The notes below the pieces were generated by a model, which ran no database searches, was not told the DNA's origin, and was given only the letters and a program-made list of their open reading frames with translations. From contig NZ_KE384342.1 of assembly GCF_000425265.1 (NCBI RefSeq), forward strand, positions 62,001 through 126,000: a DNA stretch of 64,000 nucleotides, in the 5' to 3' direction. The stretch is from Maridesulfovibrio zosterae DSM 11974 (GTDB lineage Bacteria > Desulfobacterota > Desulfovibrionia > Desulfovibrionales > Desulfovibrionaceae). Both the position numbers and the translations under genes were made by a program. Positions 42,702-51,995 of the stretch are shown here, in pieces. Every line of letters begins with the position of its first letter. Position 1 is the stretch's first letter.

Positions 42702-45700
42702 CTATATGGAAGTCAGACCTGGAGGGCAGAATCCTTCTGATCTCATCTTGACCAGCTTTTCAGCATCTTCTTTTGTCTGTGGCTTGTCAAAATAGAAACC
42801 CTGAACAAAATCACATCCTATTTCTTTGAGTAGAAGAAGTTGCTGTCTTGTTTCAACTCCTTCGGCAATGACATCCATGTTAAGACTATGTCCCAGTGCA
42901 TTAACGGCACGGACTATTTCAAGTGATTCATGATCTTCTGCCATGTGACTGACGAATGATCTGTCCACTTTAACTGTCGAAGCAGGGAAGCGTTGAAGCT
43001 GAGAAAGGGAAGAATATCCCGTTCCAAAATCATCAACAGCCAGTCTGATTCCCATTTTTTCTATTCTGAGAAGGTTCTGCGTGGACGTCGCAGAGCGCTC
43101 CATAATAGCTGATTCGGTGATTTCAAGTTTTATATTTTGTGGAGAAATACTTGTGTCATCAAGAATTTGTTGTATCGAATCAGCAAGGTCTTTTTTGCTA
43201 AGCTGGCTTGGTGATAAGTTTGTGGTCAGGAACAGATCGTCAGTATCAGGGTATTCTTTTAACCATCGTGATAGACAGTAACAGGCCTCTAAAAGGATTA
43301 AACGGTCAAGTTCAATAATAAGCCCTGTCTCTTCAGCTACCGGAATGATATGGTTTGGAGTTAGAAAACCTCGTTCAGGATGGTTCCAGCGGACCAGAGC
43401 TTCAAAGCCAGCAAGCCGTTTAGAAGTAAGGCTGTATACTGGCTGGAAATATGGGAAAAATTCGTTATCCGGTATTCCCTGTCTTATTTCAGTTTCTATA
43501 AGCAGGCTCTGTAGGGCTTTTTCATGCATTGCTTTATTAAAAACTTTAAACTTATTAACACCTTGTGCTTTAGCTTTATACATACTGATATCAGCATCTC
43601 GTACAATATGTTCAGGGTGTTCATAGTTTGATGTTTTAAAAACAATGCCGATACTGGAACTGATGACAATGTCCTTTGATGAAATTCTCATGGGTACACC
43701 AATTTTATTTCGGATGTCCCTGATTATCTGGATTACCTGTTGTGGAGTGGTAAATCCGTCTATGAGTACTGCGAACTCATCTCCCCCCATACGGGCTACG
43801 GTATCGGAGTTACGGATGCATTTTTTAATTCGCTGTCCAACTTCTATAAGCATCTGGTCTCCAGCCAGATGTCCCAGACTGTCGTTAATGCGTTTAAACA
43901 TATCAATGTCAAGCATCAGTACTGCAAAGTTATACTCTACATTGTTTTTTGAATTTTTGAGAGTATGATTAAGGCGTTTTATGAAAAGAGTCCGGTTGGG
44001 TAACCCGGTAAGTGCATCATGAAGTGATTGATGTGAAAGTTTACGCTCATATTCTTTACGTTGAGAAATATCATCATAAATTATGAATGTTCCTAATATC
44101 TCTTCATTATAAACAAATGGGTAACCTAATATAGAGACAGGGATGAGGTTACCGTCGGAAGCTCTACGCAAATCTTCTGTTCGAAAAGTTTCGCCGTTAA
44201 GAATCCTTTTCAGGTTTGATTTGATCTGGCCATTGCCATCTGGACAAAGATTCTCACAGCAACGAGCCATCTGTTTTGCTGTATATCCGAAAAGTTTTGT
44301 GAATGCTTTGTTGGTATCAACCACTTTACCTTCAGAATCTGTCAGAGCTATAGCTTGAGGGGAGCTTTCAAAGAATTGCATGAAACGTGATTTATGGCGG
44401 AAAATTTTCTGCTCAGCTACAATTTCAGAGGTCGAATCAAAAGCCGAACCAGTATATAGGGTCGGGACTCCTTCTGAATCATAAAAAGTTCGTGCATTAA
44501 TAGTAACCCATTTCTCTTTGTCTTCTTTGTCTGCAAGTCTTAAGTGAACACCGTTCACATATCCATTATATATGAGTTTACGCATCATTTTAAAATGGCT
44601 TTTACGATCATACACATAGTCTATCGCATTCGGTTTTTCTGCGAGCATTTCGTCTACAGTATTATAACCTAGAATTTTAGCCAGGGCAGGGTTGGCTATG
44701 AGTATTTCACCATTTTTTGAAAATTGAAAAATAGCAACAGTGGCATTTTCAAATATTGAACGAAATTTTTTCTCGCTTTCAAGTAACGCCGATTCTGTCT
44801 GGCTGCGCAAAAGAGCGGCTGCAACCTGTTCCGAAATAGCAACCATCATATCTATATCCTGATTGTTATACACATCAGAATCTTCATAAGATTGAATGGT
44901 CATCACTCCGAGAATCTTATCTTGAACTTTTAGTGGTACACCCATCCATGATTTTGCGGGTGACCCTAAGTGCTTTAGCTCACTGGTAAAGTCTTTTTCA
45001 TCCAAAAGGAGAGGGTGCCCTGCTTTAATTACTTTACAGCTTAAGGATCTTCCATTTGAGATAGAGATTATTTGCTTCGGATCTATGTAGTCTTTTGCAT
45101 CCTTATAATATGGGAATTGCAGCGTAGATCTTTTTTCATCGTATAGAGCAACATAGAAATTATCGGCATCTATAAACTGTCTTAAGCTGTGATGGACCAG
45201 TTGCAAAAACTCGCGAGTATCACTGCTTGAATTTAGGGCTGCAGAAATTTTGTAGAGGATAGTGTTGATGTTTTCTGTCTGTTTTCGTGCTGATATGTCG
45301 CGAAGTAACTCAATAGCTCCGATTTTTTCACCGGAACCATTGACTATTGGAGCAGCCTGAATCCATAGGTCCGTACTTTTACGTTTTCCTATGTTATGTA
45401 CTCGTGTTTCAGCTGTAAGATTTTTTCCGCGACGGCTAATTGCCCTATAGTCAATTTGGCCTATTTTTTCGCATCCATTAACCAGATCGATAAGTCCGGG
45501 AGTTCGAGTTCCATGGATTACTTTGACATGTTCAAAATTACCTTTACCGATAACTGATGAAGCAGGTATTCCAGACATTTTTGCAAGGGCTGAATTCCAG
45601 GCAACAACAAAGCCTTCGCTATTAATTATAAACGCAGGGTCAGGCAAAAAATCTATAAATTTTGAAAAAGGAGAGTCTTTAGTCAACCCTGCGAGGTTCA

Positions 45701-45812
45701 TACCTAAGGAGGACTTTTTTATGAAGTCTATGATTTTATTTATATCTTCAGCGATGTCTTCGCCGTGATTGTCTATGATTTTTTTTAATTGTGTATTCAG
45801 CTGTTCGTACAT
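42702..45812 (-). CDS. PAS-GAF-PAS-PAS-GGDEF-EAL cyclic-di-GMP signalling protein
   Basis: 1036 residues, cytoplasmic, no membrane helix visible. Order: PAS (about 45-165), GAF (about 185-340), two further PAS (about 350-470 and 470-590), GGDEF (about 600-760) with intact MGGDEFAVL, and EAL (about 775-1025) with GFEALVRW and DDFGTGYSSL. Both catalytic signatures are intact, so it could make and degrade c-di-GMP, or one domain may regulate the other. Signal not predicted. No good ribosome site before its ATG. It is a single gene; ilvN lies 98 bases beyond. Confidence 0.93.
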   Translation of the reverse strand: MYEQLNTQLKKIIDNHGEDIAEDINKIIDFIKKSSLGMNLAGLTKDSPFSKFIDFLPDPAFIINSEGFVVAWNSALAKMSGIPASSVIGKGNFEHVKVIHGTRTPGLIDLVNGCEKIGQIDYRAISRRGKNLTAETRVHNIGKRKSTDLWIQAAPIVNGSGEKIGAIELLRDISARKQTENINTILYKISAALNSSSDTREFLQLVHHSLRQFIDADNFYVALYDEKRSTLQFPYYKDAKDYIDPKQIISISNGRSLSCKVIKAGHPLLLDEKDFTSELKHLGSPAKSWMGVPLKVQDKILGVMTIQSYEDSDVYNNQDIDMMVAISEQVAAALLRSQTESALLESEKKFRSIFENATVAIFQFSKNGEILIANPALAKILGYNTVDEMLAEKPNAIDYVYDRKSHFKMMRKLIYNGYVNGVHLRLADKEDKEKWVTINARTFYDSEGVPTLYTGSAFDSTSEIVAEQKIFRHKSRFMQFFESSPQAIALTDSEGKVVDTNKAFTKLFGYTAKQMARCCENLCPDGNGQIKSNLKRILNGETFRTEDLRRASDGNLIPVSILGYPFVYNEEILGTFIIYDDISQRKEYERKLSHQSLHDALTGLPNRTLFIKRLNHTLKNSKNNVEYNFAVLMLDIDMFKRINDSLGHLAGDQMLIEVGQRIKKCIRNSDTVARMGGDEFAVLIDGFTTPQQVIQIIRDIRNKIGVPMRISSKDIVISSSIGIVFKTSNYEHPEHIVRDADISMYKAKAQGVNKFKVFNKAMHEKALQSLLIETEIRQGIPDNEFFPYFQPVYSLTSKRLAGFEALVRWNHPERGFLTPNHIIPVAEETGLIIELDRLILLEACYCLSRWLKEYPDTDDLFLTTNLSPSQLSKKDLADSIQQILDDTSISPQNIKLEITESAIMERSATSTQNLLRIEKMGIRLAVDDFGTGYSSLSQLQRFPASTVKVDRSFVSHMAEDHESLEIVRAVNALGHSLNMDVIAEGVETRQQLLLLKEIGCDFVQGFYFDKPQTKEDAEKLVKMRSEGFCPPGLTSI

Positions 45813-45892
45813 TGTAGATAATCGATACTGTATAAAGTATTTTGCTGCAAGCGTAACTAACCTTGTTAAAAATAGTTCTATTAGATAAAAAT

Positions 45893-48100
45893 TTATCTTT
45901 GTTTTTCAACTCTTATGACTGATATAGCAGGCTCATTTTTATGGTTTCTTTTGGCGCTTATTAAATAATAATTCTTATCTGGAATAACTATTTCCCATAT
46001 CTTATCTTTTTTATTCATCTTTCCACGGATTGTTTCTTCTACTATAGAGAAGATACCTTGTTCACTGAGAGTCGAGCATGTAAAATCTTTGAAGTACTGG
46101 GGTACTCTTTTATCTTTTTGAAAATTAGGAAGTTGGAATTTAATTGTAACCCATTTTCCGTAAAATGCTTTACTAGCTGAAGTGGCGTTCTTGTTTCCCA
46201 TAAGTTCCGGATGCTCTGGATAGAAAGGCAGCCATGATTTTCCATTATAGAACTCTACCCATTGTTGCTCGTTAAGATAGCGGGCCGGAATACCTGCGGC
46301 GCGTAAAGCCGCAGTTGAAAATATTCCTACTTCATTTTTATTTGAAGCGAGTTGAGACTTAAGGATTCCTACGGGAGATATACTATCTCCCATTGGGCCT
46401 CTCAATACGGTCTTAATCATTTGAGTGAATCGATTGATTTTATTAATAGTTTTTAATGGGTCAGGTTTACCTTTAAGATTAAAGCGGTTGTGTAAGGTTT
46501 TGCGCCATGGGGATAGCTGCTCATATGAAATACGTGGACTTAAAACATATTTTTCATAAATTTTATCATCATATATAATCCCTGAGTCTGCTGCTTCTTT
46601 GCGTGCATTTTGGGATATTGTAACATTATCGAGTATGTTTTTTTGTGAAATTTTAATTAAATCAGCAGTATCCATATTGTTTATGCTGTAGAATAAATCT
46701 TCGTGGAAATTGACAGGGCAGCTGTCATAGGCAGCCATTATTTCAGGTGCATTGAGGCCTGCCCTAGAAATTGATTTAAACAGTTCAGGATTATAAAGTT
46801 TAATTCCCTTTTTTATATTTGTGAATAAATTAAGTCTCTTCTCTCTAATAAGGTCAAATTTGTCTTTTTTCGTTCCTTCAGAGTTTTTAGGAGGAGCACT
46901 CTGGGCTATTGTGTCATTATAAGCGAACCTGAAAAAAACATTGCCTTCTGGAATAGTATCAGGAGCAAGCTTTAGCAAAATGTTGTTACGTTTTTTCTCT
47001 TCTCCGGGGATCCAGGTGGAGGCAACATAAGCAGAGCTGTTCCCATGGACTGCTGAAATTAGCAGTGATCCGGGGCCTAGCATAATATCTGCCTCACCCC
47101 GGTCATCTGTAATCTTGGCAGCAACTGGTCTAAACGAGGCATAGTTGAAAACGGAAAAGAAAATTTTAACGCCGGCAAGTGGATGGTTTTGAGCATCTGT
47201 AACAAGGATTTGTGTACGGGTTGCAGGTGCATATCGTTGGGTTGTATTTAGCAACGTACAGCCTAATGGACGGCTTATTATTGGGTACTGCGCGTTATTA
47301 ATATGACCGTATGCGTATGAAATAACCAATGGTGCCTTGCGTGCTGATCCTGTAAACCATGCGTGATCAAGACCAAAGTCCGGGTTGGCTGATTCAAGGT
47401 AATGCCATTTCCCGTTGATCATAACTTCAGTCCATGTATGATTATCATTTGAATGCTGCCATGCCGGAACCATAGCCTGACGTGCCGGAATACCTACACT
47501 TCGTAGAGCACAGACTGTGAAAATGACCGCTTCTTCACATCTTCCCCATCCTCTATTTATAGTCATAAGCGGATTTTGGTCCCAGCGCTGTGTAGATTTA
47601 AATCCTGTTTTGGAAAAGCACCAAAGATTAACTGCTAGAGTAGCTTCTTCCATTGTCTTACATGCTGAGACAACGGGAAACAGGTCATTATAAAAAAGTT
47701 TGCGCCATTTTACAGCCTGTTCCTGACTGACTCGATGGGGTAATACATAATGAAGGAAATCACTCCATGAGACAGATTTTCCCCATCTGGTGGATTCTCT
47801 GGCAAGGAAAGCATATTGCAGATTTTCATTTAAAAGTTCAGTCGAAAGGCTGACCCTGTCGGAGGGGGGAAGATTTGTGACTATAAATTGTGCCGCTTGA
47901 TGCTTTTCAGGGGTGTCTTTATAGTTGTTAATAAAATTAATTATCTGACTTTTGTTGGAGCCAGAAGTCGATATAATTTGATTAACCTGTGCAGCATAGG
48001 GTGAAATCTGTGGAGAATTTAATTTGTATGTGCAGCTAGTAGATATAATTAATGAAGTAGAAAGGGCTATTAGGATAAATATATTTCTATTTAATAACAT
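45893..48100 (-). CDS. lipoprotein with transglutaminase-like domain and degenerate second copy
   Basis: 735 residues. A signal peptide ends near STSC (Cys about 23), probably a lipoprotein. The first transglutaminase core has Cys188 (GWGRCEEAV), His221 (DNHTW) and Asp241 (SANPD), a complete triad. A carboxypeptidase-like regulatory beta-domain (about 285-370, LAGVKIFFSVFNYASF) follows. Near 590-670 a second, similar fold (AALRAAGIPARYL, QQWVEFYNGKSW) lacks the cysteine and histidine. Such proteins act on peptide bonds or cell-wall parts in the periplasm; the actual substrate is unknown. No ribosome site before the ATG is convincing. Confidence 0.8.
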   Translation of the reverse strand: MLLNRNIFILIALSTSLIISTSCTYKLNSPQISPYAAQVNQIISTSGSNKSQIINFINNYKDTPEKHQAAQFIVTNLPPSDRVSLSTELLNENLQYAFLARESTRWGKSVSWSDFLHYVLPHRVSQEQAVKWRKLFYNDLFPVVSACKTMEEATLAVNLWCFSKTGFKSTQRWDQNPLMTINRGWGRCEEAVIFTVCALRSVGIPARQAMVPAWQHSNDNHTWTEVMINGKWHYLESANPDFGLDHAWFTGSARKAPLVISYAYGHINNAQYPIISRPLGCTLLNTTQRYAPATRTQILVTDAQNHPLAGVKIFFSVFNYASFRPVAAKITDDRGEADIMLGPGSLLISAVHGNSSAYVASTWIPGEEKKRNNILLKLAPDTIPEGNVFFRFAYNDTIAQSAPPKNSEGTKKDKFDLIREKRLNLFTNIKKGIKLYNPELFKSISRAGLNAPEIMAAYDSCPVNFHEDLFYSINNMDTADLIKISQKNILDNVTISQNARKEAADSGIIYDDKIYEKYVLSPRISYEQLSPWRKTLHNRFNLKGKPDPLKTINKINRFTQMIKTVLRGPMGDSISPVGILKSQLASNKNEVGIFSTAALRAAGIPARYLNEQQWVEFYNGKSWLPFYPEHPELMGNKNATSASKAFYGKWVTIKFQLPNFQKDKRVPQYFKDFTCSTLSEQGIFSIVEETIRGKMNKKDKIWEIVIPDKNYYLISAKRNHKNEPAISVIRVEKQR

Positions 48101-48143
48101 GTGTTGGGTCTAGCATAGAGCTTCTTCTTTTGTCACTGCAGAA

Positions 48144-48184
48144 AATAAGCAGGCTGAAATCTCTTCGATTTCAGCCTGCTTATT
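48144..48184 (-). terminator. intrinsic terminator of the IscA-like gene
   Basis: The 18-bp perfect stem AATAAGCAGGCTGAAATC pairs with 48167-48184, with a 5-base loop. On the minus strand it ends in TTATTTTC. Confidence 0.9.
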
Positions 48185-48211
48185 ATATTGTAAATTAAGT
48201 TTGTGTCTGAC

Positions 48212-48523
48212 TTAACTGCAACCGCAGCAACCGCTGCCGCATGCCCCTTTTGCTTCTTCAAAAACCAGTGAAGAAGAAATTTCAATTCCCATGGGGGTCA
48301 AGTCAATAACCATTGGTTTAGCCTGCTCAAGAAGTTCATTGTCTACAACAAAGTCGTATCCATCGAGACTAATTGTCTCATCACCTTCTTTTGCACTGTC
48401 TATACCTAACGCAAGACGTGTACCACTGCATGCAGAAGCTACATATATACGGATTGGTTCTTTATCTTTACCGTCAAAGTGTTGATCAAGAACTTCTTTA
48501 GCTTTATCTGTGATTTTGAGCAT
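48212..48523 (-). CDS. IscA/HesB-like iron-sulfur protein with cysteine-rich tail
   Basis: 103 residues from the ATG at 48523 (GGAG seven bases upstream; a TTG one codon earlier is less likely). The HesB/IscA fold is visible: MLKITDKAKEVLDQHF, VASACSGTRLALGID with the first conserved cysteine, and DLTPMGIEISSSLVF. In place of the usual C-G-C-G-x-S-F ending it has GACGSGCCGCS, with four cysteines. IscA-type proteins carry clusters or iron for assembly. It stands alone with its own terminator. Whether it carries a cluster or handles iron cannot be told from sequence. Confidence 0.82.
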   Translation of the reverse strand: MLKITDKAKEVLDQHFDGKDKEPIRIYVASACSGTRLALGIDSAKEGDETISLDGYDFVVDNELLEQAKPMVIDLTPMGIEISSSLVFEEAKGACGSGCCGCS

Positions 48524-48647
48524 CAAATATCTCCTTTTGTGTTTGTGTTACCTAAAGAATAGCCTTCATATATTTTAAGTCAACATGCAGGATTAAAAAA
48601 AAAGTACTATTTGTTATATTGCACAATATCTTTTAAATGTATTTGAT

Positions 48648-49514
48648 TTATCTATCAGAGCATGACGGAGGGCTATAAGAGTTATTTTTAATAAAACGGC
48701 CCGGTGTAATACCAATTACACGTTTGAAGTGGCGGGAAAAATGACTTTGGTCAGAAAAACCTGATTTTAGAGCAGTTTCTATAATAGTGTAGTGGTCACT
48801 CAAAAGAGTTTTTGCTTTTTTGATGCGTAGAAGTGTAGTGTACTCTTGGGGAGACATACCATATTTTTTCACAAATAATTTTTGTAAATGAAATGGACTG
48901 ATACAACCCGTTTCAGCTAAGTCTTGAAGTGTGAACTTATTAGAAAAATTTTTATTAATGAAATCCTTTACTCTTTCGAGGGATTCAGTTTGAGGTCCTG
49001 TATTCGCGGGAATGTATTCACCCGTGCTTAGGTTAAGAATCGTGTGGTATAGAAAAGAGTTGAGTGCTGTCTGTTTCTCAAAAAAAGTATCCGGAGTTCT
49101 AATTAGGTTAAAGAATTCATCAAACGAATTAATGTCAAAATTTTTGTATATTTTCTTTGGATTGAAATCCGGCAGAGTTTCTGATGTTGCGGTTATTTCA
49201 TTCGTGATTTTGTTCATGTATTTTGGAGCAATACATATTGCCCGATATGAGTGCGGTCCGAATTGTCTATCTTTTTGAGATTCGCAGATATGTGATGTGC
49301 CGGGGGAAAGAATGCACATTTCCCCGGCACAGTATGTAATAGTATCTAACTGATATTTTATTTTTCTTTCACCATGATCGATCACGGCAAATGTATAACT
49401 GGAATGGGAATGCCTAGGGAATCGGTTAGTTATATTCTCAGCTTTAACAGCAGATACATAAGGCATCTTTTCCAGATCATAGAAAAATATTTTATCATTA
49501 GTGCTGTTCTTCAT
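48648..49514 (-). CDS. AraC family transcriptional regulator with cupin sensor
   Basis: 288 residues. The N-terminal cupin-like sensor (about 20-110) has the RFPRHSHSSYTFAVIDHGERKI pattern; the C-terminal double helix-turn-helix (about 190-285) has FTLQDLAETGCISPFHLQKLFVKKYGMSPQEY and SGFSDQSHFSRHFKRVIGITPGRF, a textbook AraC domain. Its ATG is six bases after the stop of the cupin gene, so the two are co-transcribed. The ligand is unknown but may be bound by the cupin sensor. Its likely target is its own operon. Confidence 0.92.
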   Translation of the reverse strand: MKNSTNDKIFFYDLEKMPYVSAVKAENITNRFPRHSHSSYTFAVIDHGERKIKYQLDTITYCAGEMCILSPGTSHICESQKDRQFGPHSYRAICIAPKYMNKITNEITATSETLPDFNPKKIYKNFDINSFDEFFNLIRTPDTFFEKQTALNSFLYHTILNLSTGEYIPANTGPQTESLERVKDFINKNFSNKFTLQDLAETGCISPFHLQKLFVKKYGMSPQEYTTLLRIKKAKTLLSDHYTIIETALKSGFSDQSHFSRHFKRVIGITPGRFIKNNSYSPPSCSDR

Positions 49515-49520
49515 GATTAC

Positions 49521-49913
49521 CTATACAAGGGCCGGGAAGAACTTAGCAAGCATTGTCAAACCTTCAGGACCAGCTTTTACGCTGTGTAGTTTTCCTTTAG
49601 GAATAACAGCACTGCGACCGGGGTGGTATTTTGTGTTGCAGTTCTCAATAGTGGCTTCGCCACTACCTTTAATTACTTCATGCAGTTCCCATTGATTGTC
49701 GTGCATATGTGTTTCAAGTATACAGTCAGGTGCGACTTGTACCATATGACAACTTAATTGCCCGTCTGTCTCGTTGCCGGTAATCAGATGCTTTAAATGC
49801 ACACCGTCAAATGCCGGATGTGGATTCCATTCACAGTCTGAACTATGTATTTGTCCATTAATTGTCTCTACAGTACCATTTGCTACAAGGCTTGCAAATT
49901 CATTTGAGGCCAT
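49521..49913 (-). CDS. small cupin protein
   Basis: 130 residues when begun at the ATG at 49913, where AAGGAG sits nine bases upstream; the frame extends 37 codons further without one. The single beta-barrel shows the cupin metal motif in ETHMHDNQWELHEVIKGSGEA (H, H, E) and a later histidine in IPKGKLHSV. Function is not told by sequence; metal-binding, sensor or small-molecule enzyme are all possible. It is followed directly by the araC gene, which also has a cupin-like sensor. Confidence 0.8.
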   Translation of the reverse strand: MASNEFASLVANGTVETINGQIHSSDCEWNPHPAFDGVHLKHLITGNETDGQLSCHMVQVAPDCILETHMHDNQWELHEVIKGSGEATIENCNTKYHPGRSAVIPKGKLHSVKAGPEGLTMLAKFFPALV

Positions 49914-50002
49914 TTGTGAATACTCCTTTTTAAGTGATGTGTTAAATACAGGAGCAATATAGATGCAGTATGGTGGATGATCTTGTACGATCTTGGTAAA
50001 AG

Positions 50003-50032
50003 TAAGGCGGGTGAACAAGTTCACCCGCCTTA
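50003..50032 (-). terminator. intrinsic terminator of the OsmC gene
   Basis: TAAGGCGGGTGAAC pairs exactly with 50019-50032 across a 2-base centre; on the minus strand CTTTTACC follows. It separates OsmC from the cupin-araC pair. Confidence 0.8.
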
Positions 50033-50047
50033 GAAGTAAATGTTTTT

Positions 50048-50443
50048 TTAAACAAGTTCTAATTCAAAAGCCGGAGGGCTCATCAATTGTTTTTTGATAG
50101 TACAGAGGTCTACCGCACGTAGCAGGGCCGCTTTGTACTTTTCAGGAAAACCATCAGGAAGTTTCAGTTGGTATGAAAATTTGTTTATCAGTTTTCCGTC
50201 AGGAGCCATCTTATATTCAATTTTCAGAGTCATTCCATCCATTGATATGTTTTTTGATTCACAAAAACTGCGGGCATAATGTCCGGCACACGTAGCAAGT
50301 GAAGCCAGAAAAAGGTCCTGCGGTGTAGGGGCTGATCCGTGTCCTCCTTCATTGAAAGGCTGATCTGTTTCAATAGTGAAGTTACCTGTCTGTGCTGACA
50401 GTTGTGTACCATTACCGAAATCTACATTTATTTCATTGACCAT
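50048..50443 (-). CDS. OsmC family peroxide-related protein
   Basis: 131 residues. The OsmC/Ohr fold has its two active-site cysteines in LATCAGHYARSF (about 51) and DLCTIKKQL (about 111). The TPQDLFLASLATCAGHY context is characteristic of OsmC. These proteins reduce organic hydroperoxides using a dithiol, or have related roles. GGAGTCAT precedes the ATG. It is in the same orientation as the cupin-araC pair, but a terminator lies between, so it has its own transcript. Confidence 0.88.
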   Translation of the reverse strand: MVNEINVDFGNGTQLSAQTGNFTIETDQPFNEGGHGSAPTPQDLFLASLATCAGHYARSFCESKNISMDGMTLKIEYKMAPDGKLINKFSYQLKLPDGFPEKYKAALLRAVDLCTIKKQLMSPPAFELELV

Positions 50444-50545
50444 TATGACTCCGATTCGCCAAATATTTTCTACAATAAGGTCTGTAATTAGCAGCGATTT
50501 GAAAATAGCTCTTAATAGAATAAAAAATCAATGGGTTAACATGTA

Positions 50546-50574
50546 AAAAATAAACAAATAAATTAGTTTATTTT
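50546..50574 (-). terminator. AT-rich hairpin after the YkgJ-type gene
   Basis: AAAATAAAC pairs with GTTTATTTT, followed on the minus strand by T6. Stem has no GC core, so it is weak. Confidence 0.4.
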
Positions 50575-50580
50575 GCATAC

Positions 50581-51048
50581 TTAATCTGATTTAAGGTCTA
50601 TTTTGTAATGGTTCTCAGTGTTGACGGCCTGCTCAAGCACTTTTTCAAAATCTAATTCTGTGGACATTCTAAAACCGCATCCACTGGGTAGTTCTCCGTA
50701 TTGAACAAAAATTGAAGGACTCGGGAAAGTTTTGCAAAGATTAGGGCGATTTTCATAGTCATCGCAAGTTCCATCTTTGCTTAGGCATTTGCAGGAAAAT
50801 TTAAGTTGTCCTGTCTCGGTTTTGCCACATATTTCGAAGCGGCATAGATAATCATATTTTTGTGTTGCGTTACTGAATTGCCGTTTGCTCTTGAGCCATT
50901 TGCTATCGATATAAAGTGAGATGTTATTACAACATTTTCCGCACATTTTGCAGGAACCGCGTATCACAACGGTCTGTTTTTTCTTTTTCATTCGCCATTT
51001 GACGACAAGATATGAAAGATGATCAATGAAGTTATTTAAAAAGGACAT
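50581..51048 (-). CDS. YkgJ-type cysteine cluster protein
   Basis: 155 residues. The cluster CKMCGKCCNNI (about 33-43), and later CRFEICG, FSCKCLSKDGTCDDYENRPNLCKTFP, match the YkgJ/UPF0153 family, thought to bind zinc or an iron-sulfur cluster through conserved cysteines. Function is unknown. No ribosome site is apparent before the ATG at 51048; a second ATG 19 codons on (MKKKKQ) is possible. A short tandem repeat precedes the gene. Confidence 0.8.
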   Translation of the reverse strand: MSFLNNFIDHLSYLVVKWRMKKKKQTVVIRGSCKMCGKCCNNISLYIDSKWLKSKRQFSNATQKYDYLCRFEICGKTETGQLKFSCKCLSKDGTCDDYENRPNLCKTFPSPSIFVQYGELPSGCGFRMSTELDFEKVLEQAVNTENHYKIDLKSD

Positions 51049-51061
51049 ACGGTTATGGATA

Positions 51062-51088
51062 AAGGTGAATATAAGGTGAATATAAGGT
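51062..51088. repeat. 11-bp tandem repeat, about 2.5 copies
   Basis: The unit AAGGTGAATAT occurs twice in a row and then AAGGT once more. It lies just upstream of the YkgJ-type ATG. Confidence 0.85.
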
Positions 51089-51166
51089 AGAAAACGTATT
51101 CTTAATATTGGTATAAAGCAAGCAGCTGCTTTGTTTGAGCTAAATGTAATATCTGGATAAGTTTAG

Positions 51167-51625
51167 TTAAAAATGTTTTCCCGCTACTCTAAAATTTACA
51201 TATAAATTTAAGGAATAGTTGCATATTCCGGTTATGGCGGCGATAAGTATGCGAGAGATAATATACTGCCATTTCAGGGTGATAACCATTATGTGCATGC
51301 CTAAAGTAACAATTATTACACCACCTAAGGCAATTAACATGAATCTCAGATAACCTTGTTTCAGGGGGCGTGTTGTCCCTTTGAAAACAAATATACGGCT
51401 GATGAAGTAATTAATGGATACTGCAATGATAAATGAAAGTCCTGCTGAGTATACAGGTGGCAAATCAAACAATTGTGTGAATATAAATAACATTATCAGG
51501 TCAAATATAAAAGTTACACTGCCCACGCATCCATAACGTATAAATCGGAGTAATTCTTTGCGGCTGGGAAGATTTTTAATAAAGTTTACCTTTTTCATAG
51601 ACCAGATGTTGCTAAGTTCTTCCAT
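51167..51625 (-). CDS. GtrA-like membrane protein
   Basis: 152 residues with four hydrophobic helices and a short charged N-terminal part (ATG 51625; ATG 51598 is an alternative). The pattern LLRFIRYGCVGSVTFIFDL and SINYFISRIFVF is GtrA-like. GtrA proteins help flip lipid-linked sugars for surface polysaccharide modification. There is no gtrB-type glycosyltransferase next to it, so its role is unclear. No ribosome site is convincing. Confidence 0.8.
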   Translation of the reverse strand: MEELSNIWSMKKVNFIKNLPSRKELLRFIRYGCVGSVTFIFDLIMLFIFTQLFDLPPVYSAGLSFIIAVSINYFISRIFVFKGTTRPLKQGYLRFMLIALGGVIIVTLGMHIMVITLKWQYIISRILIAAITGICNYSLNLYVNFRVAGKHF

Positions 51626-51855
51626 ATTGTATCTTTTATGTATTTAAACATTCCTTTCCCTTGTAATAATGAATTGTATGTACTGAATATGATAGTTTTT
51701 TATAATTCTATTATAATAATTAAAACATATGTATTAGGATTTTATTACAGTTATGTCAGGTTATCATTTCATTTTAGTGAGAATAAGAATCTAGAAAATT
51801 GTAGAGCAATATTAAGGTCTGTTTATGTGATGCGGCATGGTAGTTTGGAACAAAA

Positions 51856-51960
51856 GAAAAACCCCGTTGAGCCAGGGGGTGAAATCCTTGCATCAACGGG
51901 GCTTGCGGCGTTGGGATGTGGTTGCGCCAAACCTCCCTTTTGCCGTATATTGAAAGGGAT
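51856..51960 (-). terminator. multi-hairpin terminator region downstream of the GNAT gene
   Basis: On the minus strand three hairpins follow each other. CCCTTT/AAAGGG (51935-51958) is first, then a GGCG/CGCC stem (51907-51928), and CCCCGTTGA/TCAACGGGG last, followed by TTTTTC at 51861-51857. The last is a clear terminator. The whole 370-base gap (51626-51995) holds no gene I can support; the 134-codon plus-strand frame there is discussed as rejected. Confidence 0.65.
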
Positions 51961-51995
51961 TTGCTCAGGGAAGGAGCAAAAGAATATTAAAATAT

